Shown here piece by piece: positions 18,368 to 27,090 of a DNA stretch of 64,000 nt. The DNA is from Acinetobacter portensis (GTDB taxonomy: Bacteria; Pseudomonadota; Gammaproteobacteria; Pseudomonadales; Moraxellaceae). The stretch is taken from positions 27,345 through 91,344 of the forward strand of contig NZ_LWRV01000113.1 in NCBI RefSeq assembly GCF_009372215.1, read 5' to 3'. The notes beneath the pieces are model-generated. The model was given only the letters and a program-made list of their open reading frames with translations, ran no database searches and was not told the DNA's origin. The position numbers and the translations under genes were made by a program. Within the stretch, counting starts at the first letter, position 1. Every line of letters begins with the position of its first letter.

Positions 18368-20098
18368 TTATTTAATATGCTGTGCAATGTCTGTGAAAAT
18401 CACGCCTAAACCATGAGCACCTGCATCAGGATAGCCTAAGCTACGATCACCAACTGTACCTGCACGTCCCATACGTGCCACAATTTCTTTAGTTGCTTCA
18501 GCACCTTTTACCGCTGCTTCTGCACCTAAAACAAAGTTTTCTTTAAACGATTTATTTGCATTTGCAGACCAAGAATCGGCACATGGTACAAGCGCATCAA
18601 TTAACGTTTTATCACCCACAACCGCACCACGACCAAATGAGCGTTCGCCTGTGGCTTGAATGCCTTTTACTGCATCTTGTAAAAGATGAGCAAAATCTGC
18701 AACAGTTAAAACATCTTTACCTTTAACAGCTTTGCTTGCGGCACGGAATGCAGAACCCCAAATTGGACCTGAAGCACCACCACAATGTTCCATAATAATC
18801 ATTGAACAATTTAGTAAAAAATCATCCATTTTTTCAGCTTGTAAAAGCTCATGCCATTGGCGTTTAAGTTGTTTAAAGCCTTTTGCAACACTCATACCAA
18901 AGTCACCATCGCCCGCGTGTGCATCTAGCTCACAGAATGGTACTTCATTTTTAATGATGCATGCGCTCATGACATCTACTACATAACGCATGTTTTCAAT
19001 GGTGAATTGTTCATTGCTAATTACAGCATGTTCAGCATGTGTTTCCACATCTGTATTCACTTCACGTTTTACTGTTTCATCTTTTTTTGAAAATTCAAAA
19101 GGTAGGGCAGGCGAACCATCCATTTTAAATGCAGGGGTATTTGCTTCAGCATCTAAATAAGTTTTTAGTTCATCATCTACAGCAAGAAGTGAAACCGAAG
19201 CACCGTTCATATCGATACTTGTCATGTAATTACCAACGAATGTGCGGTAAATTTTGATACCTTTGCTTGCAAGGTGTTCGCATACATCATTGTTAAATAC
19301 ATACAGTTCTTGTAATGGTGTAGTACCAAAACCATTCACCAAAACTGCAACTTCTTTTAAGTTAGGACGATCTAAAAATAAGTCATCGACAATGCGTTGA
19401 GCAAGTTCTTTTGATGGCAAGATTTTCTCACGACGAATACCTGGTTCGCCATGAATGCCTACGCCATATTCCATTTCGTCATCTGCCAAGGCAAATGTTG
19501 GTGTACCTTTCGCAGGAACTGTGCAAGAGGTGAATGCAAAACCTAAGCTTGTTACATTGTCCGCAGCTTTTTGTGCAAGTTCTTTTACACGTGCAAGGTC
19601 GTAACCTTTCGTTGCCGCAGCACCTGCAATTTTATGTACAAATACAGTACCTGCAACACCACGACGACCCACCGTGTAAAGGCTGTCTTTTACGGCAATG
19701 TCATCGGCTACTTTGACAAAATCGACTTTAATGCCGTCATCTGTTGCTAAAGCTGCGCCATTCTGGAAATTCATCATATCGCCAGAATAGTTTTTGATGA
19801 TCATTAGCACGCCTTTGTCAGTTGCGACTTGTGTTAATGCTTTATAGATTTGGATTTGCGATGGAGATGCAAATACATCGCCACATACGGCAGCGTCGAG
19901 CATGCCTGTACCTACAAAGCCTGCGTGTGCAGGTTCGTGACCGCTACCGCCACCGCTAATAAGGGCAACATTTTGGTGTTTCTGTTTTCGTGAAACAATT
20001 TTGTATGATTCATTGAATGCGAGTTCTGGGTGCGCAAGTACGAAGCCTTTGCACATTTCAACGACGATGTTTTCAGCACCGTTCATTAATTTTTTCAT
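18368..20098 (-). CDS. dhaK: Dihydroxyacetone kinase, fused DhaK-DhaL type (ATP-dependent)
   Basis: 576 residues. The N-terminal DhaK domain has the GGGSGHEPAH loop (49-58) and the substrate-binding His216 in GIHGEPG, which forms the hemiaminal with dihydroxyacetone. The C-terminal DhaL domain has DAHAGDGDFG (392-401), whose aspartates bind Mg-ATP, and GGASGPIWGSAF. The single-chain form uses ATP, as in Citrobacter, rather than the phosphotransferase system. It converts dihydroxyacetone to its phosphate. No DhaM or glycerol dehydrogenase gene is adjacent. An accessory island begins just upstream of its start. Confidence 0.93.
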   Translation of the reverse strand: MKKLMNGAENIVVEMCKGFVLAHPELAFNESYKIVSRKQKHQNVALISGGGSGHEPAHAGFVGTGMLDAAVCGDVFASPSQIQIYKALTQVATDKGVLMIIKNYSGDMMNFQNGAALATDDGIKVDFVKVADDIAVKDSLYTVGRRGVAGTVFVHKIAGAAATKGYDLARVKELAQKAADNVTSLGFAFTSCTVPAKGTPTFALADDEMEYGVGIHGEPGIRREKILPSKELAQRIVDDLFLDRPNLKEVAVLVNGFGTTPLQELYVFNNDVCEHLASKGIKIYRTFVGNYMTSIDMNGASVSLLAVDDELKTYLDAEANTPAFKMDGSPALPFEFSKKDETVKREVNTDVETHAEHAVISNEQFTIENMRYVVDVMSACIIKNEVPFCELDAHAGDGDFGMSVAKGFKQLKRQWHELLQAEKMDDFLLNCSMIIMEHCGGASGPIWGSAFRAASKAVKGKDVLTVADFAHLLQDAVKGIQATGERSFGRGAVVGDKTLIDALVPCADSWSANANKSFKENFVLGAEAAVKGAEATKEIVARMGRAGTVGDRSLGYPDAGAHGLGVIFTDIAQHIK

Positions 20099-20230
20099 GG
20101 AAACACCAGTAGTCTAAATTTGGGGGAGATTAAGATTTAATGGCTATTATAAAACGGATTTATTCACTAAGTGGTAAAAATGTTGGATGATGGGTTATGT
20201 GATTAATTTTGGTAAAAGTATTGTTTTGTT

Positions 20231-20351
20231 GAATCTCCCTAAATCCCTCTTTATAAAAGAGGGACTTTACGCGAATTTGATGGTGGTTTTAGATTCGTGA
20301 AGTTCCTCTCTTTTTTAAAGGTGAGCCATGTATGGCGCAAGAGGAGGGATT
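20231..20351 (+). repeat. Hairpin repeat, copy A (left of the DUF559 gene)
   Basis: It begins AATCTCCCTAAATCCCTC at 20232 and contains a 9-bp stem (TCCCTCTTT / AAAGAGGGA, loop ATA) at 20244-20264. It ends GAGGAGGGATT at 20351, which is partly inverted relative to the start. About 80 percent alignable with copy B, and the first about 36 bases are shared with copy C. It supplies the leader of the DUF559 gene. Confidence 0.8.
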
Positions 20352-20368
20352 ATTAAAAGAGAATAAAA

Positions 20369-20743
20369 ATGAAACCCTATAATAAAAAATTAAAACAAGC
20401 CTCACGTGACTTACGTAACAATATGACAGAAGCTGAAAAGTTATTGTGGTCGCGACTGCGAAATAAACAAATATTAGGTTTGCAGTTTTATCGGCAAAAG
20501 CCAATTTTGAATTACATCGTAGATTTTTATTGTCCTGCTGCAAATTTAGTGATTGAGTGTGATGGTAGTCAGCACTTTACGGATGAAGGATTAGAAGCAG
20601 ATAGTCTTCGTGATGAGGTTTTGGCTCAACTTGGATTAAACGTATTAAGGTTTGATAATGGGCAGGTGATGGGGCAGATTAATAATGTGGTGGAAGTGAT
20701 TTATCGGTATTGTTTGGACATTTTGACAATAGAATCTCCCTAA
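20369..20743 (+). CDS. DUF559 domain protein (Vsr/PD-(D/E)XK nuclease-like)
   Basis: 124 residues, a complete DUF559 domain. N-terminal TEAEKLLWSRLRN (about 20-32), then GLQFYRQKPI and the core NYIVDFYCPAANLVIECDGSQHF (49-70) with Asp52, Glu63 and DG-x-QH. These fit a very-short-patch-repair-like nuclease fold. The biological role is unproven. The gene lies between two direct copies of a hairpin repeat, and its last residues (ESP) and TAA stop are encoded by the start of copy B. This arrangement suggests a repeat-associated unit that moves or is copied as a whole. Confidence 0.85.
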   Translation: MKPYNKKLKQASRDLRNNMTEAEKLLWSRLRNKQILGLQFYRQKPILNYIVDFYCPAANLVIECDGSQHFTDEGLEADSLRDEVLAQLGLNVLRFDNGQVMGQINNVVEVIYRYCLDILTIESP

Positions 20744-20850
20744 ATCCCTCTTTGGAAAAGAGGGACTTCACGCTAATTTGATCACGGTTGTGGATTCGCA
20801 TAATTTCTCACCTATTAAAAGGTGAGCTGTATGGAGCAAGAGGAGTGCTT
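20732..20850 (+). repeat. Hairpin repeat, copy B (right of the DUF559 gene)
   Basis: Same orientation as copy A. The stem TCCCTCTTT-GGA-AAAGAGGGA is at 20745-20765. A second hairpin CTCACCT / AGGTGAG at 20807-20826 has a 6-nt loop. It ends GAGGAGTGCTT. The stop codon of the DUF559 gene is inside it. Confidence 0.8.
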
Positions 20851-20925
20851 AAGGAAATTATAAATATACTAGATTTTAACGTAAGTATTTGATAAAAATT
20901 CTAGATTAAAAATAAAATCTAACTA

Positions 20926-21764
20926 GAGTCTGTTGACATTTCATAATGGTAACCAGATAAAAATACAGGCTAAAGCAAGTGAGTTTTCATAATTCCGCTT
21001 TAGCTTGTCATAACGAGTGGCAATACCCCTGAAATGTTTTAATCTGGCAAATGCGTTTTCAACTAAGTGCCTGATTTTATATAAGTGCCAGTCCATATGT
21101 TCATTATTGGATTTACTGTTACCTTTTTTTGGAATATTGGCTTTCGTTTTTGTACTTTTAATTTTCTCTCTGAGAAATTCTGAGTCATAACCCTTATCAG
21201 CACACAAGATCTCTGTTTCTGCTAAATCCAAGCAATCGATTAACCTAGGTGCAACTTTCACATCATGAGTTGTGCCATCACCAATAATAAACTCGATAGG
21301 ATTTCCGTTTGCATCTACAGCTAAATGAATTTTAGAGCTATTCCCACCGATACTTTTGGAAATTGATTGATCTTTAACTCCTGTCGCATGTTGATGCGCT
21401 CTCACATGACTAGCATCAATAAAGATCCATTCCAAATCTGCATCGCTCGACAATAATTTAAATATTTTTAACAACTTACTATCTTTACACCAACGATTAA
21501 ATTTCTTAAAAATAGAGTTTGGCTTACCAAAGACCTCGGGTAGATCCCGCCAAGGGCATCCCGTTCTAATGCGATAAAGAATAGCTTCAATAAATAATCT
21601 TAAATTATGTTTGAGATAAATACTGAAATTGACGAGAATAGATTTTAGCTTAGACCAGTGTTGATCTGTCAGCATAGTTCGAGGCATAGCGAGAAGTGAA
21701 TTTGGTTTGACGATTGAATTTTACTTTCTCGCTATTTTTTTGAACAGCAAATGTCAACAGACCC
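20926..21764 (-). mobile_element. Complete IS5-family insertion sequence (839 bp)
   Basis: Terminal inverted repeats GAGTCTGTTGACATTT (from 20926) and GGGTCTGTTGACATTT (complement, ending 21764) differ at one base. A TA dinucleotide flanks both ends (20924-20925 and 21765-21766), the usual target duplication of IS5/IS427-type elements. It encodes one uninterrupted transposase. It is inserted between the DUF559 unit and a RelA/SpoT-domain gene. Confidence 0.93.
20941..21687 (-). CDS. IS5-family transposase
   Basis: 248 residues in one frame, without the frameshift found in IS1-type or some IS427 elements. The N-terminal part (MLTDQHWSKLK, GCPWRDLPEVFG) is the DUF4096-like DNA-binding region. 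The DDE domain has IDASHVRAHQHATG, DKGYDSEFLR and the late RHLVENAFARLKHFRGIATRYDK segment containing the catalytic Glu. It appears intact. It moves the surrounding element. Confidence 0.95.
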   Translation of the reverse strand: MPRTMLTDQHWSKLKSILVNFSIYLKHNLRLFIEAILYRIRTGCPWRDLPEVFGKPNSIFKKFNRWCKDSKLLKIFKLLSSDADLEWIFIDASHVRAHQHATGVKDQSISKSIGGNSSKIHLAVDANGNPIEFIIGDGTTHDVKVAPRLIDCLDLAETEILCADKGYDSEFLREKIKSTKTKANIPKKGNSKSNNEHMDWHLYKIRHLVENAFARLKHFRGIATRYDKLKRNYENSLALACIFIWLPL

Positions 21765-21769
21765 TAATT

Positions 21770-22945
21770 ATGAAGAAAGAAAAAAGACCATTTACAAATG
21801 GGGATGTGAAGCGTGCAAGTTATTCTTTGATTGATCCTGACTTGGAGAATAACGAAGAGCTTTTATCGCAAACGATAAGTGTATTAACTTATTGGCGTAA
21901 TTGCCATGTTGTGCCTTTATCTCAAGCAGAAATGCTAGTTTTAAAATATATAAATAGAATTGATAAAGATGCGTATATTGCAAAACGGTTAAAAAGATTG
22001 GAGTCAATTAGAAAAAAATTAAACTACAATAAACATAATTCAAATGGTCCAATGGTATTAACCAGTATGCAAGACATAGCTGGTATACGCATAGTTTTAA
22101 CAAATAATGTAAAGCTAAAGAATTTTTTTAAAGTTCTAGAGAAAGAAAATTGTTTTAGAGAAAATGGTGTATTAATAAAACTTAAAGATTATATCAAAGT
22201 TCCTAAAGATGATGGATATAGAGGTATACATCTAGTAGCAAAGTTCAAAAATGAATTTGGTGATAATAAAAAAGTTGAATTTCAATTAAGAACCAAATTA
22301 CAACATAGTTGGGCAACCAGTTTAGAAATTGTAGATTTATTTACTAAGCAAAACTTGAAAAGTAATGATGGGGGCGAGGGGTGGAAAGTCTTTTTTGGAC
22401 AGGTAGGAAAACAGTTTGAAATAATTGAAAATTTACCATCATTTGAAAAAAATGATCAAAAGTTGGTAGTAAGCGAATATTTGAAATATCTTAAATTACA
22501 TCCACAGGCTTTATATCAATCTATAGCTATTTACAAATTTATTACTACTCCATTAGAAGGTATAGTCACAAAGGTCACTGTTGAAGGTTTATTTAAGTTA
22601 TATGCTGAATCCTTAAATGAAATTAATGAAAAGATCATAATGCATAATAAGTCTATTGATGATTTAGTATTATTACGTTTGAATGTACTTAATAGACAGC
22701 TAGAGTTAGATTTTTTTAATAAAAACCAAACAGAAAAAGCTTCGGAACAATATGGTTTTTATGAGACAAAATTAGCAAAGAATCCTAATTGGGTTGTCGC
22801 TTTATTATCGACAAATGCTATAGGTGGTTTAAAGCAAGCATATCCTAACTACTTTGCTGATTCTGAAGTATTTTTATCTTATATAACATTAATAAAATAC
22901 GGTGCAGTAATTGTCTTTAATCAACAGAGAAAAATATCAGCTTAA
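21770..22945 (+). CDS. RelA/SpoT-domain nucleotidyltransferase (possible toxic small alarmone synthetase)
   Basis: 391 residues from the ATG at 21770. The RelA/SpoT synthetase core is at about 70-190: basic KRLKRLESIRKKL, QDIAGIR (Asp102 and Arg107, the Mg/ATP motif), GYRGIH (149-154, replacing the usual YRS-H), and VEFQLRT with the catalytic-type Glu170. No hydrolase, TGS or ACT domain is present. About 200 helical residues follow. Such stand-alone enzymes make (p)ppGpp-like nucleotides or act as toxSAS, including phage-defence proteins. The IS ends 5 nt before the start codon, so any native promoter or ribosome site is displaced. Domain certain; toxin role inferred. Confidence 0.8.
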   Translation: MKKEKRPFTNGDVKRASYSLIDPDLENNEELLSQTISVLTYWRNCHVVPLSQAEMLVLKYINRIDKDAYIAKRLKRLESIRKKLNYNKHNSNGPMVLTSMQDIAGIRIVLTNNVKLKNFFKVLEKENCFRENGVLIKLKDYIKVPKDDGYRGIHLVAKFKNEFGDNKKVEFQLRTKLQHSWATSLEIVDLFTKQNLKSNDGGEGWKVFFGQVGKQFEIIENLPSFEKNDQKLVVSEYLKYLKLHPQALYQSIAIYKFITTPLEGIVTKVTVEGLFKLYAESLNEINEKIIMHNKSIDDLVLLRLNVLNRQLELDFFNKNQTEKASEQYGFYETKLAKNPNWVVALLSTNAIGGLKQAYPNYFADSEVFLSYITLIKYGAVIVFNQQRKISA

Positions 22946-22946
22946 T

Positions 22947-22979
22947 AAAAAAATCCCCTCAATCGAGGGGATTTTTTTA
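22947..22979 (+). terminator. Intrinsic terminator of the RelA/SpoT-domain gene
   Basis: AATCCCCTC-aat-CGAGGGGATT hairpin followed by seven T. Confidence 0.9.
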
Positions 22980-22995
22980 TATTCGATACGAATGG

Positions 22996-23031
22996 ATTCT
23001 TCCCCCTTTATCAAAGGGGGCTAGGGGGATT
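22996..23031. repeat. Hairpin repeat, divergent half copy D
   Basis: CCCCCTTT-atc-AAAGGGGG stem followed by CTAGGGGGATT, ending just before the metH stop codon. Read on the minus strand it starts AATCCCCCTAG, parallel to the AATCTCCCTAA start of copies A to C, so it is a G/C variant of the same layout with one hairpin only. Confidence 0.6.
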
Positions 23032-23032
23032 C

Positions 23033-26000
23033 TTAAGAAATCGAATCATCCAAATTCGGCGCTAACCAACGTTTCGCTTCATCCAACGTCCAACCTTTAC
23101 GTTTCGCATAATCTTCCAACTGATCGCCAGAGATTTTACCTACGTTAAAGTAATCAGTTTCAGGGTTTGCATAATAGAAACCGCTCACAGAAGAAGGTGG
23201 CCACATTGCAAAACTAGACGTTAAGAAAGTACCCATCTTCTCAGTTGAACCTAACCAATCAAACAATGGCGCTTTTTCAGAATGCTCAGGACAAGCAGGG
23301 TAGCCAGGCGCAGGACGAATACCGACATACTTCTCTTTAATCAAATCATCATTCGTTAAAGTTTCAGAAGCTTGATAACCCCAGAACTCTTTACGAATAC
23401 GCTGATGTAAATGCTCAGCAAATGCTTCAGCGAAACGGTCACCTAAAGCTTGAACCAAAATCGCATTATAGTCATCACCTTTGGCTTTATATTCTTGTGA
23501 CATTTCTTCTGCACCAAAGATCGATACAGTGAAACCACCTAAGTAATCTTGAGCAACGTCTTTTGGTGCAATAAAGTCAGCTAAAGAGTAGTTTGCTTTG
23601 CCTGTCACTTTGTCAGACTGCTGACGAATATGCTCAAATGAATGTGTCACATAGCCATTTTCATCAGTGACTGCAACCGTATCTGCTGCAATGCGGTTTG
23701 CAGGGTAAATGCTGAATGTTGCACGTGCATCGAAGCGTTTGTTTTCAATAATGTCTTTCAACATAATTTGCGCTTGTTCATACAAATCACGTGCTGCTTC
23801 ACCCACCACTTCATCTTCTAGAATTTTTGGGAATTTGCCCGCCAAGCTCCAAGAAATAAAGAATGGTGTCCAGTCGAAGTATTCCACCAAGGTTTCTAAA
23901 GAATAGTTAGTGAAAGTCTGTGAACCAATGAAGTTTGGTTTAACAGGTGCATGCTTTTCGAAATCAATTTTAAAGCCATTTTCAACCGATTGTGCATAAG
24001 ATAACTTCGCCGCTTTTGGTTGCTTATTTGCTAAGCGGATGCGGATTTTTTCATAATCCGCAGCATAATCTTCTGCCAATTGTGGCTTCATTTCAGCAGA
24101 GAGTAATTGAGTTGCAACACCCACAGCACGTGAAGCATCCGCCGTATAGTACACGCCATCATTTTGATATTGCGGTGAAATTTTTACAGCGGTATGTGCT
24201 TTAGAAGTTGTAGCACCACCAATCATCAGTGGAATGTTAAAGCCTTTACGTTGCATTTCTTTCGCAACAAAAACCATTTCATCGAGTGACGGTGTGATCA
24301 AACCTGACAAGCCAATGATATCAACTTTTTCATCAATTGCAGTTTGTAGAATCTTCTCACACGGTACCATCACGCCAAGGTCAACGATGTCATAACCATT
24401 ACAACCAAGTACAACGCCTACAATGTTTTTACCAATGTCGTGTACGTCACCTTTAACCGTTGCAAGTAAGATTTTACCTTTAGATTGAGCACCTGTTTTT
24501 TCAGCTTCAATAAACGGGTTAAGCCATGCAACCGCTTGTTTCATTACACGTGCAGATTTAACCACTTGTGGTAAGAACATTTTACCTGAACCAAACAGAT
24601 CACCGACTACGTTCATACCCGCCATTAAAGGACCTTCGATCACATCGAGTGGGCGAGTAGATTCTAAACGTGCTTCTTCAGTATCTTGGTCGATATACGT
24701 GGTGATGCCTTTAACGAGTGCGTATTCAAGACGTTTTGCAACGCTTGCATTACGCCATTCAAGGTTTTCTTCCGCTTTTTGTGCGCCCGCTTGACCACGG
24801 TATTTTTCAGCAACAGTCAGTAATTTTTCTGTTGCATCCTGACCGCTTTCACCTTGATTTTGGTTGAGTACAACATCTTCAACGGCAGCTTTTAACTCTG
24901 TATCAATATCATCGTAAATCGCCATTTGACCTGCGTTTACAATACCCATGGTCATGCCTTGTTGGATGGCATGATATAAGAACACTGAGTGAATGGCTTC
25001 ACGTACAGGCTCATTACCACGGAATGAGAACGATACGTTTGATACACCACCTGAAATCATTGCATGTGGTAGGTTTTGTTTAATCCAACCTGTTGCTTCA
25101 ATGAAGTCCACACCGTAGTTGTTGTGTTCTTCAATCCCTGTTGCTACCGCAAATACGTTCGGGTCAAAGATAATATCTTCAGCAGGGAAGCCCACTTCAT
25201 TCACAAGTACATCGTATGAACGCTTACAAATTTCACGTTTACGTGCTGCTGTATCTGCCTGACCATCTTCATCGAAAGCCATTACAATAACAGCGGCACC
25301 GTACTGACGACATAAACGCGCACGTTCTACAAATTCGTCATAACCTTCTTTTAAAGAAATTGAGTTAACAACAGCTTTGCCTTGAACGCATTTTAAACCT
25401 GCTTCAATGATGTCCCATTTTGATGAGTCAATCATGATTGGCACGCGTGAGATGTCAGGCTCGGAAGCGACAAGATTCAGGAAATGCACCATTGCACCTT
25501 GTGAATCGAGCATGCCTTCATCCATGTTAATGTCGATGATCTGTGCGCCAGCTTCAACTTGTTGACGTGCAACATCTAAGGCTTCGGCAAAGTTTTCTTC
25601 TTTAATTAAACGAAGGAATTTTTTAGAACCCGTAACGTTGGTACGTTCACCTACGTTTACGAATAATGAATCTTTAGTGATGTTAAATGGCTCTAATCCA
25701 CTTAAACGACATGCAGGTTCAATGTCAGGAATTTGACGAGGTGTAATACCATCAACCGCTTGTGCAATCGCACGGATGTGGTCAGGTGTTGTACCACAGC
25801 AACCGCCTGTAATATTAATTAAGCCACTTTCAGCAAATTCTTTAATAAATGCAGCTGTTTCTTCAGGCGTTTCATCATAACCACCAAAGGCATTCGGTAA
25901 GCCTGCGTTTGGATGCGCTGACACAAACGTATCGGCAACGTCAGACACGGTTTTTACGTGTGGACGCATTGCATCCGCACCGAGGGCACAGTTAAAGCCA

Positions 26001-26719
26001 ATAGATAAAGGCTCTGCATGGCGCATTGAGTTCCAGAATGCTTCTGCTGTTTGACCTGTTAAAGTACGACCTGAGGCATCTGTAATTGTGCCTGAAATCA
26101 TAATTGGTAATTCATAACCAATTTCTTTAAATACTTCTTTTACCGCAAAAATTGCAGCTTTAGCATTTAAGGTATCGAATACAGTTTCAATTAAGATGAT
26201 GTCTACACCACCTTCAATCAAGGCTTTAGTCGATTCAATATAATCAACTTTTAAAGCATCAAAAGTGATGTTACGGAATGCAGGATCATTCACGTTAGGT
26301 GAAATAGATGTTGTACGTGATGTAGGACCAATAACACCTGCCACGAAACGTGGTTTTTCAGGTGTTGAATACTTTTCACATGCTGCTTTAGCAAGACGAG
26401 CCGCAGCAATGTTGATTTCAGGAACTAAATCTTCCATGTGGTAGTCAGACATTGAAACACGTGTACCGTTAAAGGTATTGGTTTCAATAATGTCAGCACC
26501 TGCTTCTAAATAAGCTTCGTGAATACCTTGAATAATTTGAGGTTGTGTAAGGACTAAAAGATCGTTATTACCTTTGAGGTCTGATGCCCAATCTGCAAAA
26601 CGTTCACCACGGTAATCTGCTTCTTCTAATTTATGGCGTTGGATCATGGTACCCATCGCACCATCGATAATTAAAATTCTTTTGCTAAGAAGCTCTTTTA
26701 GGGTGGCAAGTGTAGACAT
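23033..26719 (-). CDS. metH: Cobalamin-dependent methionine synthase
   Basis: 1228 residues, matching E. coli MetH. Homocysteine module: zinc ligands Cys244 (GFNCALG) and Cys307/Cys308 (GGCCGT). Methyltetrahydrofolate module at about 350-620 ([22 protein letters not shown]). B12 cap and binding modules with the axial ligand His760 in GDVHDIGKN. AdoMet reactivation module at about 900-1228 with [15 protein letters not shown]. All parts intact. It transfers methyl from methyltetrahydrofolate to homocysteine in the cytoplasm. No obvious cobalamin riboswitch is visible in the leader. The gene borders the accessory island. Confidence 0.98.
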   Translation of the reverse strand: MSTLATLKELLSKRILIIDGAMGTMIQRHKLEEADYRGERFADWASDLKGNNDLLVLTQPQIIQGIHEAYLEAGADIIETNTFNGTRVSMSDYHMEDLVPEINIAAARLAKAACEKYSTPEKPRFVAGVIGPTSRTTSISPNVNDPAFRNITFDALKVDYIESTKALIEGGVDIILIETVFDTLNAKAAIFAVKEVFKEIGYELPIMISGTITDASGRTLTGQTAEAFWNSMRHAEPLSIGFNCALGADAMRPHVKTVSDVADTFVSAHPNAGLPNAFGGYDETPEETAAFIKEFAESGLINITGGCCGTTPDHIRAIAQAVDGITPRQIPDIEPACRLSGLEPFNITKDSLFVNVGERTNVTGSKKFLRLIKEENFAEALDVARQQVEAGAQIIDINMDEGMLDSQGAMVHFLNLVASEPDISRVPIMIDSSKWDIIEAGLKCVQGKAVVNSISLKEGYDEFVERARLCRQYGAAVIVMAFDEDGQADTAARKREICKRSYDVLVNEVGFPAEDIIFDPNVFAVATGIEEHNNYGVDFIEATGWIKQNLPHAMISGGVSNVSFSFRGNEPVREAIHSVFLYHAIQQGMTMGIVNAGQMAIYDDIDTELKAAVEDVVLNQNQGESGQDATEKLLTVAEKYRGQAGAQKAEENLEWRNASVAKRLEYALVKGITTYIDQDTEEARLESTRPLDVIEGPLMAGMNVVGDLFGSGKMFLPQVVKSARVMKQAVAWLNPFIEAEKTGAQSKGKILLATVKGDVHDIGKNIVGVVLGCNGYDIVDLGVMVPCEKILQTAIDEKVDIIGLSGLITPSLDEMVFVAKEMQRKGFNIPLMIGGATTSKAHTAVKISPQYQNDGVYYTADASRAVGVATQLLSAEMKPQLAEDYAADYEKIRIRLANKQPKAAKLSYAQSVENGFKIDFEKHAPVKPNFIGSQTFTNYSLETLVEYFDWTPFFISWSLAGKFPKILEDEVVGEAARDLYEQAQIMLKDIIENKRFDARATFSIYPANRIAADTVAVTDENGYVTHSFEHIRQQSDKVTGKANYSLADFIAPKDVAQDYLGGFTVSIFGAEEMSQEYKAKGDDYNAILVQALGDRFAEAFAEHLHQRIRKEFWGYQASETLTNDDLIKEKYVGIRPAPGYPACPEHSEKAPLFDWLGSTEKMGTFLTSSFAMWPPSSVSGFYYANPETDYFNVGKISGDQLEDYAKRKGWTLDEAKRWLAPNLDDSIS

Positions 26720-27090
26720 TCAAACGTTCTCAGAAGGAATTAAAAAACGGTAATAATCTTAACAGATTAGCATATTGAATTCTGCGCTGCTTTCGTCAGA
26801 AAGTTGGATATAGATGATTTGAAAAAGTTATAAGACAAAGAATGTATTTTAATCAAGTTTAATAGGTTAATAGTTCAGCAAAGTAGGGGAGTTTATTTAA
26901 TGACTATTTGATTAAAAGTTACACAAAGTAACAAATATTATTTATTTAAAAAGATAACAGATTTAAGTACTTAGTTTTAATTTAATAAAATAACTACTCA
27001 GTCACAGTATTTTTAATTAAAAGTGATTGATTAAATAATAAACGATAATAAAATGAGTTATAAATCACAAAAAATTAAAAAATAAGCTAT
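26720..27090. other. Intergenic region between metH and the autotransporter gene
   Basis: About 370 bp, strongly AT-rich, holding the divergent promoters. I looked for a cobalamin riboswitch upstream of metH and saw no B12-box-like sequence. No other repeat or gene stands out. Confidence 0.5.

Noticed and set aside
26720..26900. Possible cobalamin riboswitch upstream of metH
   Set aside because: No B12-box-like sequence or suitable long paired structure could be seen in the leader.
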